Source: Durusdinium trenchii (taxonomy: Eukaryota > Sar > Dinophyceae > Suessiales > Symbiodiniaceae). Taken from it: DNA of 64,000 nucleotides. Each line of letters starts with the position of its first letter. Position 1 is the first letter of the stretch. The DNA lies in assembly GCA_963970005.1 (NCBI GenBank), contig CAXAMN010006524.1, positions 179,429 through 243,428 of the forward strand, given 5' to 3'. The position numbers were made by a program, and so were the translations under genes. This document shows, piece after piece, positions 12,501 to 25,300 of the stretch. Under the pieces are notes generated by a model. The model worked only from the letters and a program-made list of their open reading frames with translations. It was not told where the DNA came from and ran no database searches.

Positions 12501-15500
12501 CCACCTTGGCCTCACCAAAATGGATGCAAAGCCAGGTGTTGCTATGAGCCTGCTACATTGGATGCATGTCATGAATTCTTCAACTTGGAAGATCCGGGGC
12601 TGAGTAACGGCCACCCCTTTTGGGTCCAAAAAGCCCAGCTGCTCTGAATACAGGCACCCAGGAGAGGGAAATTTAGCGTAACAGAGCAGCGTGTGTTGTG
12701 TTTGTCACTTTGCGGTTGGAGGAAGACATGTCAACTCTGCTTGTTTCATCCTACCAGTTTTACTCTTCTGCAACTTCGCGCGCTCAGCGCCTTCGCTGCA
12801 TCACCTATGAAAACTGCCGACTGCCCAGCACCCAAGCCAGCATAGAAGACACCCATGAAGGCCATCATCGTATCACTGAAGGTGGCGACACCCTCCCTTC
12901 GGAGGACGGAAGCGTAATAGAAGCCTCCAGCAATGACAAAGAACATGACTCCAGATGCAATGCCAAAGCCAAGCCCGGCCAAGAAGTTACGCTTCCACAT
13001 GCCTTCAGTCGATTTCCCCACCAACGTCGCATACATCTGCACTAAATTCCTCTCCACATTCAAGGCTTGAACCGTGCGAGCATTCATGACGGAATCGCTC
13101 ACGATCTGTGCTGCATGTTTGATCCCTTCATTGTCCACCTTGGAAGCGCCCAGCATGACCAACATCTGCACGGCGTTGGCGGCGACCATGATGGGCACGG
13201 TGCCCAGCATCACCAAAGCCATCTGCCAGCAGTAGACGAAGGCGATGATGAGACCCACCAAGACGGAGCTCAGGGCCGCCGCTTTGGCGCCAATGGACTT
13301 GCACAGCGTGCTCACACGGAAGGCCCAGATCTCCAAGGCTTTGGACATCATGCCTGGGCCGCAACAGGGGCGTTGCGCCTGAGCGCAGGCCTTTGACATC
13401 CCAATCGTGGTCAAAAAAGAGTCAACAAAACCTTTCACGGGGTGGTGGACAGGTGCCACTTCTTGGTGAGGTGGTTTTGCTTGGACGAGACCTTCCGGGC
13501 CTGGTGTGTTTTCTGGATCGTCGTGGAAGCCAATCTCTTGTCGAAAGATCGCCTTCAAGATGGCCACTCGAAGCCGGCAGGTCATGGACTCGGCCAGAAG
13601 AGCAAAGCTTCCATGCTCGATGACACAACCCACCAGGACAGAGACCGCAATGATCAGAAAGACCAAGCACAGGAAGAGGATTTCTTCTCGTGCCTCTGAT
13701 GTGAGACCCATCTGGCCTTTTGTGGAAGGTTTGTTGTTGATCGTTTTTCCCCTGTGGTGATCAGTGTCGAAGGGTAAGACCATGGAAATTGATGAGTCTA
13801 TGGTTGAATGTTCAGCTGAGAAGAATATGGGGTGGACATAGGATGAAGGATTCGCATCGGCTAGCATCGGCATTGTCCGATGTGATCGGCTTGTGGACTC
13901 CAAATCTCCACAGATCTCCCTAAATCCGGCTCCACGCCCACTCTCCCACATGCTTCAGCTATGGCCTCCTCTCTGGTTGCCGGCACTTGAAGCTTGAAGA
14001 AGGCATCCATGGATCCCACCAAGGCAACGGCACACACCGGCATGGCAGCACCTTCGATCAAGGCTCCAAGGATGGCAGGCACGAAGAAAGGCCATTCCGG
14101 CTTGTTGTAACTCATGAGCCGAGACATAGGCACCTACAGAAGCCGGTCTGAACACAGCACTTCAAAACCAGGAAAAGAATCCATGAAACATCGCGAGAAG
14201 GTTGTGTGGGCCGCGATGATTGACAGGAGGCTTTATGTGATTTGAGACCCATGCCACACCTTGTAGTTGTCATTAATACTCTTCTGACGGTCCTCTTCCT
14301 CCTTCTTCTCCCGCTCCTTGCGAGCCAGTTCAGATTCATCACTCTCCCCAGAATGCGCCCTCATCAAAGCCACTGTTGGCTGGTGTGGGATATCCGGCTC
14401 ATCCTCCTCGCCTACCTTCTCTGAGGATTCTTGCGCGGCAACCAGTGCGTAGTAGACGCCCTTGCGGTCCATCAGACTTTCGTGATTGCCCTGTTCGACC
14501 ACCTTCCAAGGACAGAATCAACAAAAGCAGCTTCATGCGTTGCATGCGTTGTAAAAACCTACCAAACAAGACTTAGACTTCGTTGATCAATCCATACATG
14601 CAAGAAACCCTCACAGGCAAGATCACTGTTTCCGGTGAGAGTCTGATTGGTGTATCCCACATTTCATCAAACCTAGATGTGGACGCTTCTGCTTCCAAAA
14701 GGAAACACACCTCGCCCCTGCTCAAGACATAGATCAGGTCAGAGTTCCGGATGGTGCTCAAGCGGTGGGCAATGCTCACGATACCCAAGCGACGGGTACC
14801 TTCGCCCTTGCTGCTGATGCTGTCGATGGTCCTTGCTTCAATGAGGCTGGAATCCCACAAGCAAATACGGGCTTACCAAGAAATATTGTTTGCTGCCACT
14901 CACTTTGGGTAGAACAAGACAACCTCTTGGTCACCCTCTAAAATTCAGTCTGTCCAAATGGATCGTAGCTGAAAGAAAGAATCCCTTGAAACATGTTTAA
15001 GACATCCAGGAACTCCCTCTTTGGAGCCATCAGGTCCCTCTTCAGAGTCCACAAGTTTCTTTCTCTTCACTCCGAGGATCTGCTGGATCATCTTCTCAGA
15101 GGTATTGTCCAATGCACTCGTGGCCTCATCCAAGAAGAGGAAGGACGCCTCCTCACCAGGCTGTGAATCACGGGACGAACCGTGCTTTCCCCTTCAATGA
15201 AAGGATCTAGATGAGGTTTGAGAGGGACTGATGATCTGTTCGCGGCCCTTTGGCATCTCACAACATGCTTTGGGGACGAAGCGAGGCTGTCTTTTGCGAA
15301 GCTGCAAAACCATGTCGCGGCCAAGGTGATGGCCAAAACGCTCTCCTTCAGCAAGGCTCGGGCCAAGGCGATGCGCTGCTTCTGCCCACCCGAGAGCTGT
15401 CCACCGCCAGCCTCGAAGCACATCTGGTCCGAGCTCCGAGTGGATTAATGGAATTGACCTCAAAACCCTTCTGGAAAAAGAGTGCTATGTGGCTTTAATC

Positions 15501-16338
15501 TGGCCTTCCAAGCATACTTGTCACATCTGGTAGCACCGCTCTGTTTGGTACATTGGCTGATTCGAAGCTTTTGGAACCGTGTCGTTGCGTGTCCAGGTGA
15601 CTAGCTCTACATTCATGCCCTGTGATTGAATTATTTCTATTTGTTTGAAATCATACAGTTGCAGGTCTGGGAGTGTGGATTAAAGTCTGAATAGTGTCTA
15701 TTCGATTCAAAACACTCAAACCTCTGTGTCTGTGTCTGCAATGATCTACAACTGAAATCTCGATCTCCCCAAACTGCATCCAAAGAAATGTCCCTGGCAC
15801 AGCACTTGCGCCAAGGAACTCCCACAAAGGTATTGTACTTCTCCGGTAAGTTCTCGACAAAGCCCAGCTGTGCATCGGCACAGGCTTGTTGAAACTGTTC
15901 CTTGCTGGCCTCCGGATTCCCTTGCATGATGTTCGCCCGAATCGATTGGGAGAACAGCACCGGCTCCTGCCCCACATAGCCAATACATCGTCTTAAGGAG
16001 CTGATCTTGAACTTCCGCATGTCCTGCCCATCGACAGAGACCATGCCTGAGCTTGGGTCGTAGAAGCGTTCCAATAGGGCCATGATGGTGCTCTTTCCGG
16101 AGCCCGACTCCCCCACAAAGGCCACTTTCTGACCCCGCTGGATCGTCAAAGACACTCCGTTCAAGATCTTCACGCTGGGCCGAGCCGGGTAGTGGAAGTG
16201 CACTTGATCAAATGCAAAGTTCTCGATGCTGCTCAACTCTTGCCTGGCAGCTCCGAGACTGGAAACCACCCAGAAAGAAGGATGTGTCATCCAGAAAGAC
16301 CTTCTCACGACTTCCCGGAAACCCTCAGACATATACAC

Positions 16339-16369
<31 letters not shown>

Positions 16370-19300
16370 TGTATGCATGCATGCATGTATGTATGTATGT
16401 ATGTATGTAACGCACGTTTATGCTAATGGGCTTCAAACCGCGCGTGTAGTGAAACTGATTTTTCATACAGTCCTTTGGGGGGGCAAGAACACACACAAAC
16501 ACACGCATTGGAATATGGAAGATGGGGAAACGGGGGGGTTAGGGGGGAGGGGGGGTTGGGTGGGGGGCTAGTGATGTTCATGTTGTGCGTATTTTTATTA
16601 GGAAGCCACACACGCACACGCTGTGGACGAGGGGGTGGGGGTGAGGGGTAGGTTCCCCAAAGTGGCAGCATGTGGCAGTGAAGTACACTGGACCTGATCG
16701 AAAACACCAAGTAAGACCCTGCAGGTACTGGGCTTGAGCCACATGAATTAAGCGGCTGCTGACTGAAGAGAATGTATGTACAAGTAACTACAGACAAAAG
16801 GTGCTACACACGTATAGTATAGCGTAGACACGCCTAGGGGAACCTAGGACCCTACAAAACACAGGGGGGTTGGGTAGGGGGCTAAAGACGTTGCATCATA
16901 GCGCATACGAAGATAAAGCCAGACACACACACACAGACAGGTCGGTACGCACAGGTGGTCGGGGTGTGTCAGTTCTTTTTTTATCCGTCGACGCATGGAA
17001 ACCTGGCGTGGTGGTTACCGACTGCTTGCTTATTCCGAAGTGTTCGGGGGATTGTCAGATGCTTGAGGTCAGGAGAGCTGCTCATCCACACCGGTGCCAT
17101 TGATGGTATGTGGCGTTTGTGTAAGGAGTCGGTCCCCACTAGCTTGCGTTCACGTGAAGGTGACGGTATAAACCCAAACATCATGAAGTTCATTCGACAG
17201 TGGCAATGGCGCTGGCACCAGAATAAATACGATCTTCTGACGAAGCTGGGTCAGAAGTTGTCCCACAGACTGTGATGATGATGCTGGAGGATGAAAAATC
17301 GCGCCTTTTTCGCACAAAACCACAGTCTCGTAGCATTTCGATCTCAAAATCGCAACGATTTTTGAGTTGTTTTCATGTACTACATGCTGCAACAAACCTC
17401 TCACATCAATGCAAAACACAGTCACACACCGGACATTCGTCATCATTGACCACGTGAAGATTTGACAAATGTCTTCAACCGCACGCGCGGAAACGAACCC
17501 GGCGGGATGTTTATGTATATGTACATAATTGTATGTGTATGTATATTTATATATAGTTATTGGACGAACTGAATCAACAAGTCAGGGATAGTCCACAGTC
17601 CACCTCTCATCCTCATCTCTTCTCTGAATGGCAGGCTTTGCATCATGGACTTGGAAGAAGCGACCTGCAGCCATCTGAGCTGCTTGGAAGGCCTGGACCG
17701 ACATGAAACGACGCTGAACGACGCTGGACGCCTCATGAAGCGAACGGAAAAACACGGTCGAACCGACCGGCAGCGACCGGCCACCGATCGCAGGGGCTTC
17801 CTCCCCAGGGACCAAAAACCATTACACAAAAGGCTCGCAGGTGAATCCAGGCCTTGAAAATCTCACAGTGGGAAAGAAGGTTCGTTTCTTCAGGGATGGC
17901 CCTTTGATGGCTCGCAACACCTGTTTGGTGCTGAAGCTGAGCAAATGCATTGCAAAAACCCTGTGCTTGAATAGGAGTCCGTCTACAGGAACAACACACC
18001 TAGCTCCCGCAGTAGTATGCGGAATGTCATCAGTTCGCTGGCGAAACTATACCCCAGGATTCTCGAATCTACCACCAAGTCAACGAGTGTTTCAAGGCTG
18101 AAACCGCTGTGGACGAAGAGGCCAACTATAAACAGAAGAAGAAGAACTACATGTTTGGCAACGATGAGTGGAACTTCCCTTGCCGATTGTTCAAGCAGTG
18201 CATTATGTGCATTATGCATTCTTTATGTTTCTAGGGTACAGAAGCAACATTAAAACATATATATATAATATATAATATCTTTCAGAAAATATGCTCAGCA
18301 AACACCTTTTGTTTACCTTTGAGCCAAAGCGTATACCAACGCGTCTGGTTGGACTCTTATGTAGAGGTGAAAATTTCAACACCCCTCCTTCAACACTAGG
18401 GTAGTTTAACTACACTTGTGATGATTCCAAAGTCTTTGCACCTAGAGCTTTTTCCAGCTCTGAATTCTTGACACAATGTTTTCATGTGTCGTTCACATGT
18501 CTCTTTGTTCACAGGCTTTGTACACAAAACAGCTGTGCTGTGCTTTGTTCCAATCGCTACGATCTTCAAGTCATTCGATGCCACTCTTTCTTGTAGCCAT
18601 GGGTATCTCGTCTGTACATGTCGAAGTTTACCTAAACCTCTTCTGCTTGCTGTTCCTCTGGCTGCCGATGAATCGCTATGAATTACCAGTTCGCATTCAT
18701 CTCCCCAATCCTGCTTTAGAGCCTTCACGCTTAGTCCTATAGCCGAAGCTCTGACAAGAGCATAGTATTCACTCTCTCCTGAGCTGAGTGATATAGTGCT
18801 CTAAAGATTTGATCCATGTTTGATACAATGACGACCAATGGACACTGTATATCCAGTCGTACTTCTTCTTGTGACAAGACATCCAGCATGGTCACCGTCG
18901 CAATATCTCTTGATGATTCTTGTCTCACGTTGTGGGTAGAACACGTTCACTACTCTTGGCTTCCTAATCTCTTCAGGTCTTTCATGTCTGCTTCATTTGG
19001 CGATTTCATCTTTCTCGTCAACGACTTCACCGCTTCACTTAGGTCAGCTCGATCCTGTGCAAGAAATTGCGCTCTCATCACCAGGCTTCTGAAGAAAGTT
19101 GTTTGTTCTGCCGCTAATGGTGGCAGTCCCATCGCCGCAAGAACATCTGAACTTTTCTTCTTTTCTGCTGGCGTAGCAACCGCTTTCGATTCTTGCAGGT
19201 TTAACTGTCTTATGATCATTTTAGCGTGTCTCGGGTCAGCTTCATACATTACGGCGCCCGTTTTCCGGTCATAACTGACAATCCTGTTCAGAATTGTAAG

Positions 19301-22300
19301 GTGCTCATTGGCTTCTTCTCCGATTGCACCGTCACAACGGTATTCGTACCTTTCGCTCAATACCTTCTGCATGAATGTTTGATCCTCTGCGTCTCCAAGC
19401 ACTAAGAAATCATCTCCATGAATCTAGGAGTTTGATATCTCGGTCTTTGTGCCTGAACACTGAAGTCCATGCGCTTCCCTGGATGAAGTTGTTGTTCTTC
19501 AAGTGGCTGCTATAGTCATCTTGCCAGACATGAGCAGCGTCTTGAGTTCCGTACATTGTTTTGAGCAACAATGCACACATACCTTCTTGCTCATCGCCTG
19601 GTGAGATATCGCACAATGCCAGTTGCAGTGCTTTTCCGCTTCTACTTTTCTTTCTGGTAGCAAGGTCGCTGCAAAGTAACTTTGCTGCCTCCAGAGGTGG
19701 CATGTTCGAAAACAACATATGTCTTGGAAGTGCGCCATGTTGCTTCTTGATCTCTCTCACCACTATGTGTGAGCGGTAATTTGGACGTTCTCGATCCCCT
19801 TTGTTTCGGTCTATCCATTTTAGAGTGATTGGAGGTTTTCCGGTAACACTCCAACACTCATCCAATGGCCGCTTCTCGTAGATCTTGGCTTTGTGCACCC
19901 AAGCTAATTCTTCCTCACGCGCTTTCAGCACTCCTTCTGTGGAAAGTTGTACACCAGTAACATCGTCGTAGAATATCGGGTCTTCTTCTCCTGTCTTTCC
20001 TACTTTCTTCTCTGAGCATGTTGGTAGAAACTCCTCTTCGTAGTCTTCCAGGCGCGTGTCTTCATCTGGGCTTGGTCCTGCTTCTAGCCAGTGAATTTCT
20101 CTGTATTCACCATCTTCTTGCATCTGCCGTTTGATTCCTTTGACAATGGCCTAGTTCCGGAGGGTAAATCCGAGCCATTTTTGCTCTGCCGTTCACCAAG
20201 TGAACATGCCGATGCCAACCTTTTCCTGGAATCTCGTTGCTACAGACTCCTTCCAGTATCTCTGCCAGTACTGGGGAATTGGTCAGCCATTTGGTCTGCT
20301 TCTTCACGAAGGATTTTCCTGTTGCGTCACTAGATACCATTTTCCACCGACACATCGGTCCTTCTATGGTACGCACAACATCCATGTCGGCCAACTTCTC
20401 TATGCATCTTTCTTTCCAACTGCTGGCCGTCTTCGGGTGTTCATGTGAGAAATATCGGCCTCTTCGGATCTGTCTCTCGTAAAACTCGCACGCCGTCTCA
20501 AGCATCTGTTTTCCATCTTCGAGGCGTTGCTGCGCCACTTCACGATCTACCTTTCCCTTATTGAGATTCTGTAGTGGTGAGAACGGACCACACGGTGGAG
20601 ACCCAGTCAGTAGATATGGGTCTTCTTCATCAACAACCTTTTCGAGTTCCTTCACCTGAGTCTTGTCCAACAGGTTCCAACCGGTTTCAAGGTCGATTGC
20701 ATAGCCTGGGAGTAATCCGTAGGCTTTTGCATTTGTCTGTGAATCTCGGAGGCGAAAACACCTCTGTGACGTCATGGGCTCCTAACGATTTCAAATCTGA
20801 TATCAACTCCTCGTCAACTTCTGCTACAGTACTCAAGTGAAACAATGATTGAACGTCTCTGGGAACTGCGGGCGACCAAAATTGATCGTAGCTAAGGTTC
20901 GAACCAGGCGCTGCTGAACCTGATGCTGCCCCTCCTGCTGAAGCAGCTGAAGGTGCTGCACTGGTTCCTGTTGGCTCTCCGATTGAAACAACCGAAGGTC
21001 CTACATCTCCAATCTCGTCATGGTACAGGTCATCCAACGAACTTCCAGCTCGCTTCTCTGTCTGCACGGTCTTCGCTTTCTTTGGGCTTCCTCCTCCTTC
21101 TTTGCTCTGACTCCTTTTGGAGCTTTCTTCTTCCGGCCGTCCAAGTGCAACCGAAGCTCTCACTTCGCTCTCAGTTGGATCTGGCAATCCTGTGATCGCA
21201 GGCTTGCTTTTCTTCTCCTTATCTTGCTCTTGCCTTCTTTCCACATCAGCCAGCCTCTTCTTACCTTCTTCTGTCTTTTCGAGGCGCTGTCCAACCCTCA
21301 TTCTGCATGCTGCATTGTGTGTCACTGCTGGCAATCCAATCATCAATGCTTCACAACCTCTACACCCTGGAGTGTAGTCCATCGCGCCGTCTTCGAGCTC
21401 CAAGTCCTTCTTCCGAACATAGAGCTGTCTCGGTCCTCCATCTCGTGTACTCGGAGTCAATCGGTGCGTTGTCTCCGGAAGTTTGATGCGCAACCTGTGT
21501 TCCACACCTTCTTCACTTCTTGGACGGAGTTTCCATGGGACTCCTTTCAAGTCCTTCAACTCTGAACGATCCCAATCGCTCAGCTTCTGGCTTCCGATGG
21601 ATTGTGTTTCCTTTGATCACACCTGGGGTTGTCATCACCAGGACGTCTGCATTGCGTCCATGTGTTCCAACGTAGTGGCCGCTCAGAACTCGTCGGCCCA
21701 AATCGCCTTCCTTTCTCTCTATCTCGCTGTCTTTCGACTTGTATGCATCCAACGGTCTGAAGTAGATCCTCTCTCCGAAAGTCACCATTGGTCGATTCCA
21801 CTTTCGACCTGTTAATCTTTGATATGGAGTTCTTCCATCATCCTGGATTGCAAACCTTCCCAAACAGAACGACGCATGTCTGCTTAGCCAGGTCAACAAA
21901 GGATGAGTGTCCTCCAACTTGCCGAGGTTCTCCTCGAGCTCACTGAGCAACGCTCGTGCTTGCCGCTTTTCGTCTCGGACTGCTACTTCCACCGATCCGT
22001 TTGCACTGTGGTCGCCTGTCGGCGATTCCTGCATGATGATCTCCACATCTTTTGCTTGTGCCTTCACTTCGTTCTTTAAGGCAAGAATGGCCGGTTCATT
22101 GTCACTCGTCAAAATGAGCCTTTTGTAGCCGGTTTCGTTCAGACAAGCCAAAATGAAATTTACGCTGAACGTGTCTGGCCCCTTTGTCGGGATAGTGGTT
22201 GCCCAAACCATTTTCGACCTGTTGTCTTTCACCTGGATGTTTGCGTCTCCCCGTCTTTGTCCCCAAAGAAAAAGTAGTCTATTGAGACGATTGGCAGTTC

Positions 22301-25300
22301 GCTCTCTTCGTCTCGTGAAACTGTCGAGCGCTTTGCGTATGTAGCCCTCGCTCTCATGCAATGTCCACACCACGATCGATGCACCGCATGTGCAGTTGCT
22401 TGGTGCTCCATTAATTCCTGTTCAGTTGGGTTTGTCACGTTTCTCGCTACCTTTGGTTTCTGGCTTTCTGTCGGCTCTGCAGGCCCGACCGAATCGGTCG
22501 AAGTTCCCACTTCGCCGGTGGTTTTCATCTCTAACGGGCTTACAGCTTGGCCTGCCGGGAGTTTCCCGACATGTGGCCTTTCATCTCTTCCGGGTCAACC
22601 CAATAGTCAAACACGTAAACTCCCCTTTCGACTCTTAGCTTTGTAAACACCACAGTCTTCTTCTTTGAGGATCTTGTGGATTGACTCTCGAATTCTTCTA
22701 GCTGCCCTACTATCCGAAGGAACTCTGAAACCACCATCTGAATCCAAAGTAACAATGATCTTCTTACAAACCTCACTTCCGCTTGCCAAGATTCGATGTA
22801 CATCTGTCACTCTTGCGTTCATAGTCTGGTTGGCGTAGTTCTCGTGCCACAGAGTCGTACTTGTCCGTGGTCTTCAAGTAGTTCACCTGAGGCCGTTTTG
22901 TATTGAGTGATGATTTGTGCTTCCCCGAAGGCAAGGTGTTCAAACTCATCTCGGGGTACTGTTGAAACAGCTGCACCAGTGTCAAAATTCACAATTAGAT
23001 TTGTGAGTTTGAGGTTAGTTGCCAAAAAAATATTTCATTGATTATTTTCTTTTGTGATTTTGTTATGATTTTGTTATGGTTTTGATACACTGTGGGTTAT
23101 GTTTTTTTTATGGTTTTTTATGCGTGTTAAGGAGCCCTTGAATTTGATATGAAAATGTTTATGATTTTCTTATGGTTTTAAACTGCCACCAAAAAAGTAT
23201 TATGAAAAAGATATGGTTTGAGAGTGTTTTTTGAGTACTTCAAAAAGATCGCCATATAGTTGTGAAAATATGGTGCGAATATGTTTGCATACTTGAAAAA
23301 TAGTGGTTTGGTTAAGAAACTAAGTAAGTAAGCTTCACCAGCGAAGGGAAGTTGTTGAACATTCCAAGGAGGCACCCCAATGCTCATGCCCAAGCAACGT
23401 AGGGACGCTTGGCGTCCTTTCTGTTGATTAGCTTATTAGTAGCTATTGAGCTATTGCCTTACAAATCCTTCTGCCTAGGACCCGAAGGAAAGGTGTGTAG
23501 TAGAGAAGGAAAGGTGTACTGTCCTAGTGACCCGAAGGAAAGGTGTACTCCCCCAGGCGTGTCCTAGGCCCTAGGCCAAAGGTTAAAGCCTGAACCCTAA
23601 ACCCTAAACCTCAAGCGTCAAATTTTTTGAGGTGACCCAGGCAGGGTGAGACCACCTGCGGCCCACCATATCAAAACCATAACAAAATCATAACAAAATC
23701 ATAAACAAAATCATATCAAAATCATAAAACTAATTCCCAGACCCATGTTTTTATGATTTTGATATGATTTTGATATGATTTTGATATGATTTCGTTATGC
23801 AGGGCCTTATGGATTTCTTATGTTTTTGTTACGCTTTCAGACGACCAATGGTTCTGAGATATGGATTGCTTGCAGTTCCCAGGTCCCAGGCCATGGGTGG
23901 ATGGGTAGTTTAGGGCCTAGGGCCTAGTATAGAACCTACTGTCCTAGGCCCTAGGCCAAGGTGTGTACTAGACCCAGGTGTGCTGTCCTAGGAAAGGTGT
24001 GAACTCATGTATGAAAGCCAACTCCTCTCTGCCTTCATTAGTGAAGAGGTTCCTTTGGGAACACTAGTCACTAGTCACTAGTTAGTTCTCAAAACCCATC
24101 ATACAATAGAGACTATTCTATTCCTGAGTAGTTTTTAGTTGCATTTAAAACCAACCAGAAAACGGACCAAGAGACTTGCAGAACAACAAAGATTTTTCGC
24201 AGTTTACCAGGTTTTTCTGAAAAATGTATTTTCTTTCTTTGTAGCAGAGGAAATCTTGTGAAAATACACCACAAGTTTGGCTGAACACACATCTCAACTA
24301 CCATGTTTTGCAACCCAAAAGGCTCTGTATATGTGAAATTGCAGACCTCAAAGAGCATAACGAAACCATAAGCAAATCATATCCAAAAAACAAACCCACC
24401 AAAAAATCATAAAATTTCATAAAGCCAATCGTAACCAAATCATAAGGAAAACGTAAAAAAAACATAACAAAATCATAAAAGAAAATAATATAAAATCATA
24501 TTTTTGTGGCCTACCTCAAACTCACAAAATTAGATTTCATACTTACCTTTTTCGACTCACTTCCATTCGATTCGGGCGAAAGCAAGTCTCGGTATTCTCT
24601 TTTCCTCCATGGTGCAGCTGGATCGTATGTACCGCGGGGCGTCCTGTCTTCGACACTGCGGATCTCCTCGGTGAAACTCTTCTCGTCCTTCTTTTCTTCT
24701 TCAACTTCCACTTCAACTTCTTCCCACGCGTAAGGATTCTTATGCGTGCCCTCTTCAAACTTCTCCGACACTCCTTTCCTGATCTCCTCCTCTTTGTCTT
24801 CCATCTCTGCGTAGATCTTTCCTTCCTTCTCGAGCTCTTCCTGGATGGTCTCAAGCTTCTTCACAAACTTCTCCAACTTCACCAACTCCTTCTCTTCTTC
24901 ACTGTGTAGGAGTTTGCACTTTTGCACCAAACCTGCAGCTTCCATGAATGAAGAATCGGCAATGCGTTCCCTTCAACTTCTCGATCACCTTCTGGTCGTG
25001 TGAGAATGTGCAAAAGATTCCTCTGCTGCACTCGCCTGTCCATCCGAGTGCTCTGCATGGTTCATATGCATTCTTCTTCAATTTCTTCTTTCCGTTCCTC
25101 TTCTTCCTCCGTGCATCTGTCATCTTCCTAACTCTCTTCTTGAAGATGTCGGCCTTCTTCTTTGCCATCACTCTCTTCTCTTCTTCCTTTGGCTCTTGTC
25201 GAAAGCTTTCCAACTCTTTCTTACTCAGTGGCTTCCTCACAATCTTCTCCTGGAAATCAGAGGTCTTCTTTCCTCCTTTCTGCACTTTCATTCCTTCTTC

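Noticed and set aside
13355-13500. Coding continuity between TMD2 exons 10 and 11
   Set aside because: The frame stays open, but the 49 extra residues do not fit the family, and a GC-AG intron with CCAGGC at both ends removes them.
16400-16800. Small minus-strand Pro/Pro/Ser-rich frame
   Set aside because: Produced by translation of the G-rich tract and microsatellite in intron 3.
23585-23612. Telomere-like CCCTAAA repeats
   Set aside because: Only two units, in the AT-rich interior of the TIR element. Too short to suggest a telomere or an interstitial array.
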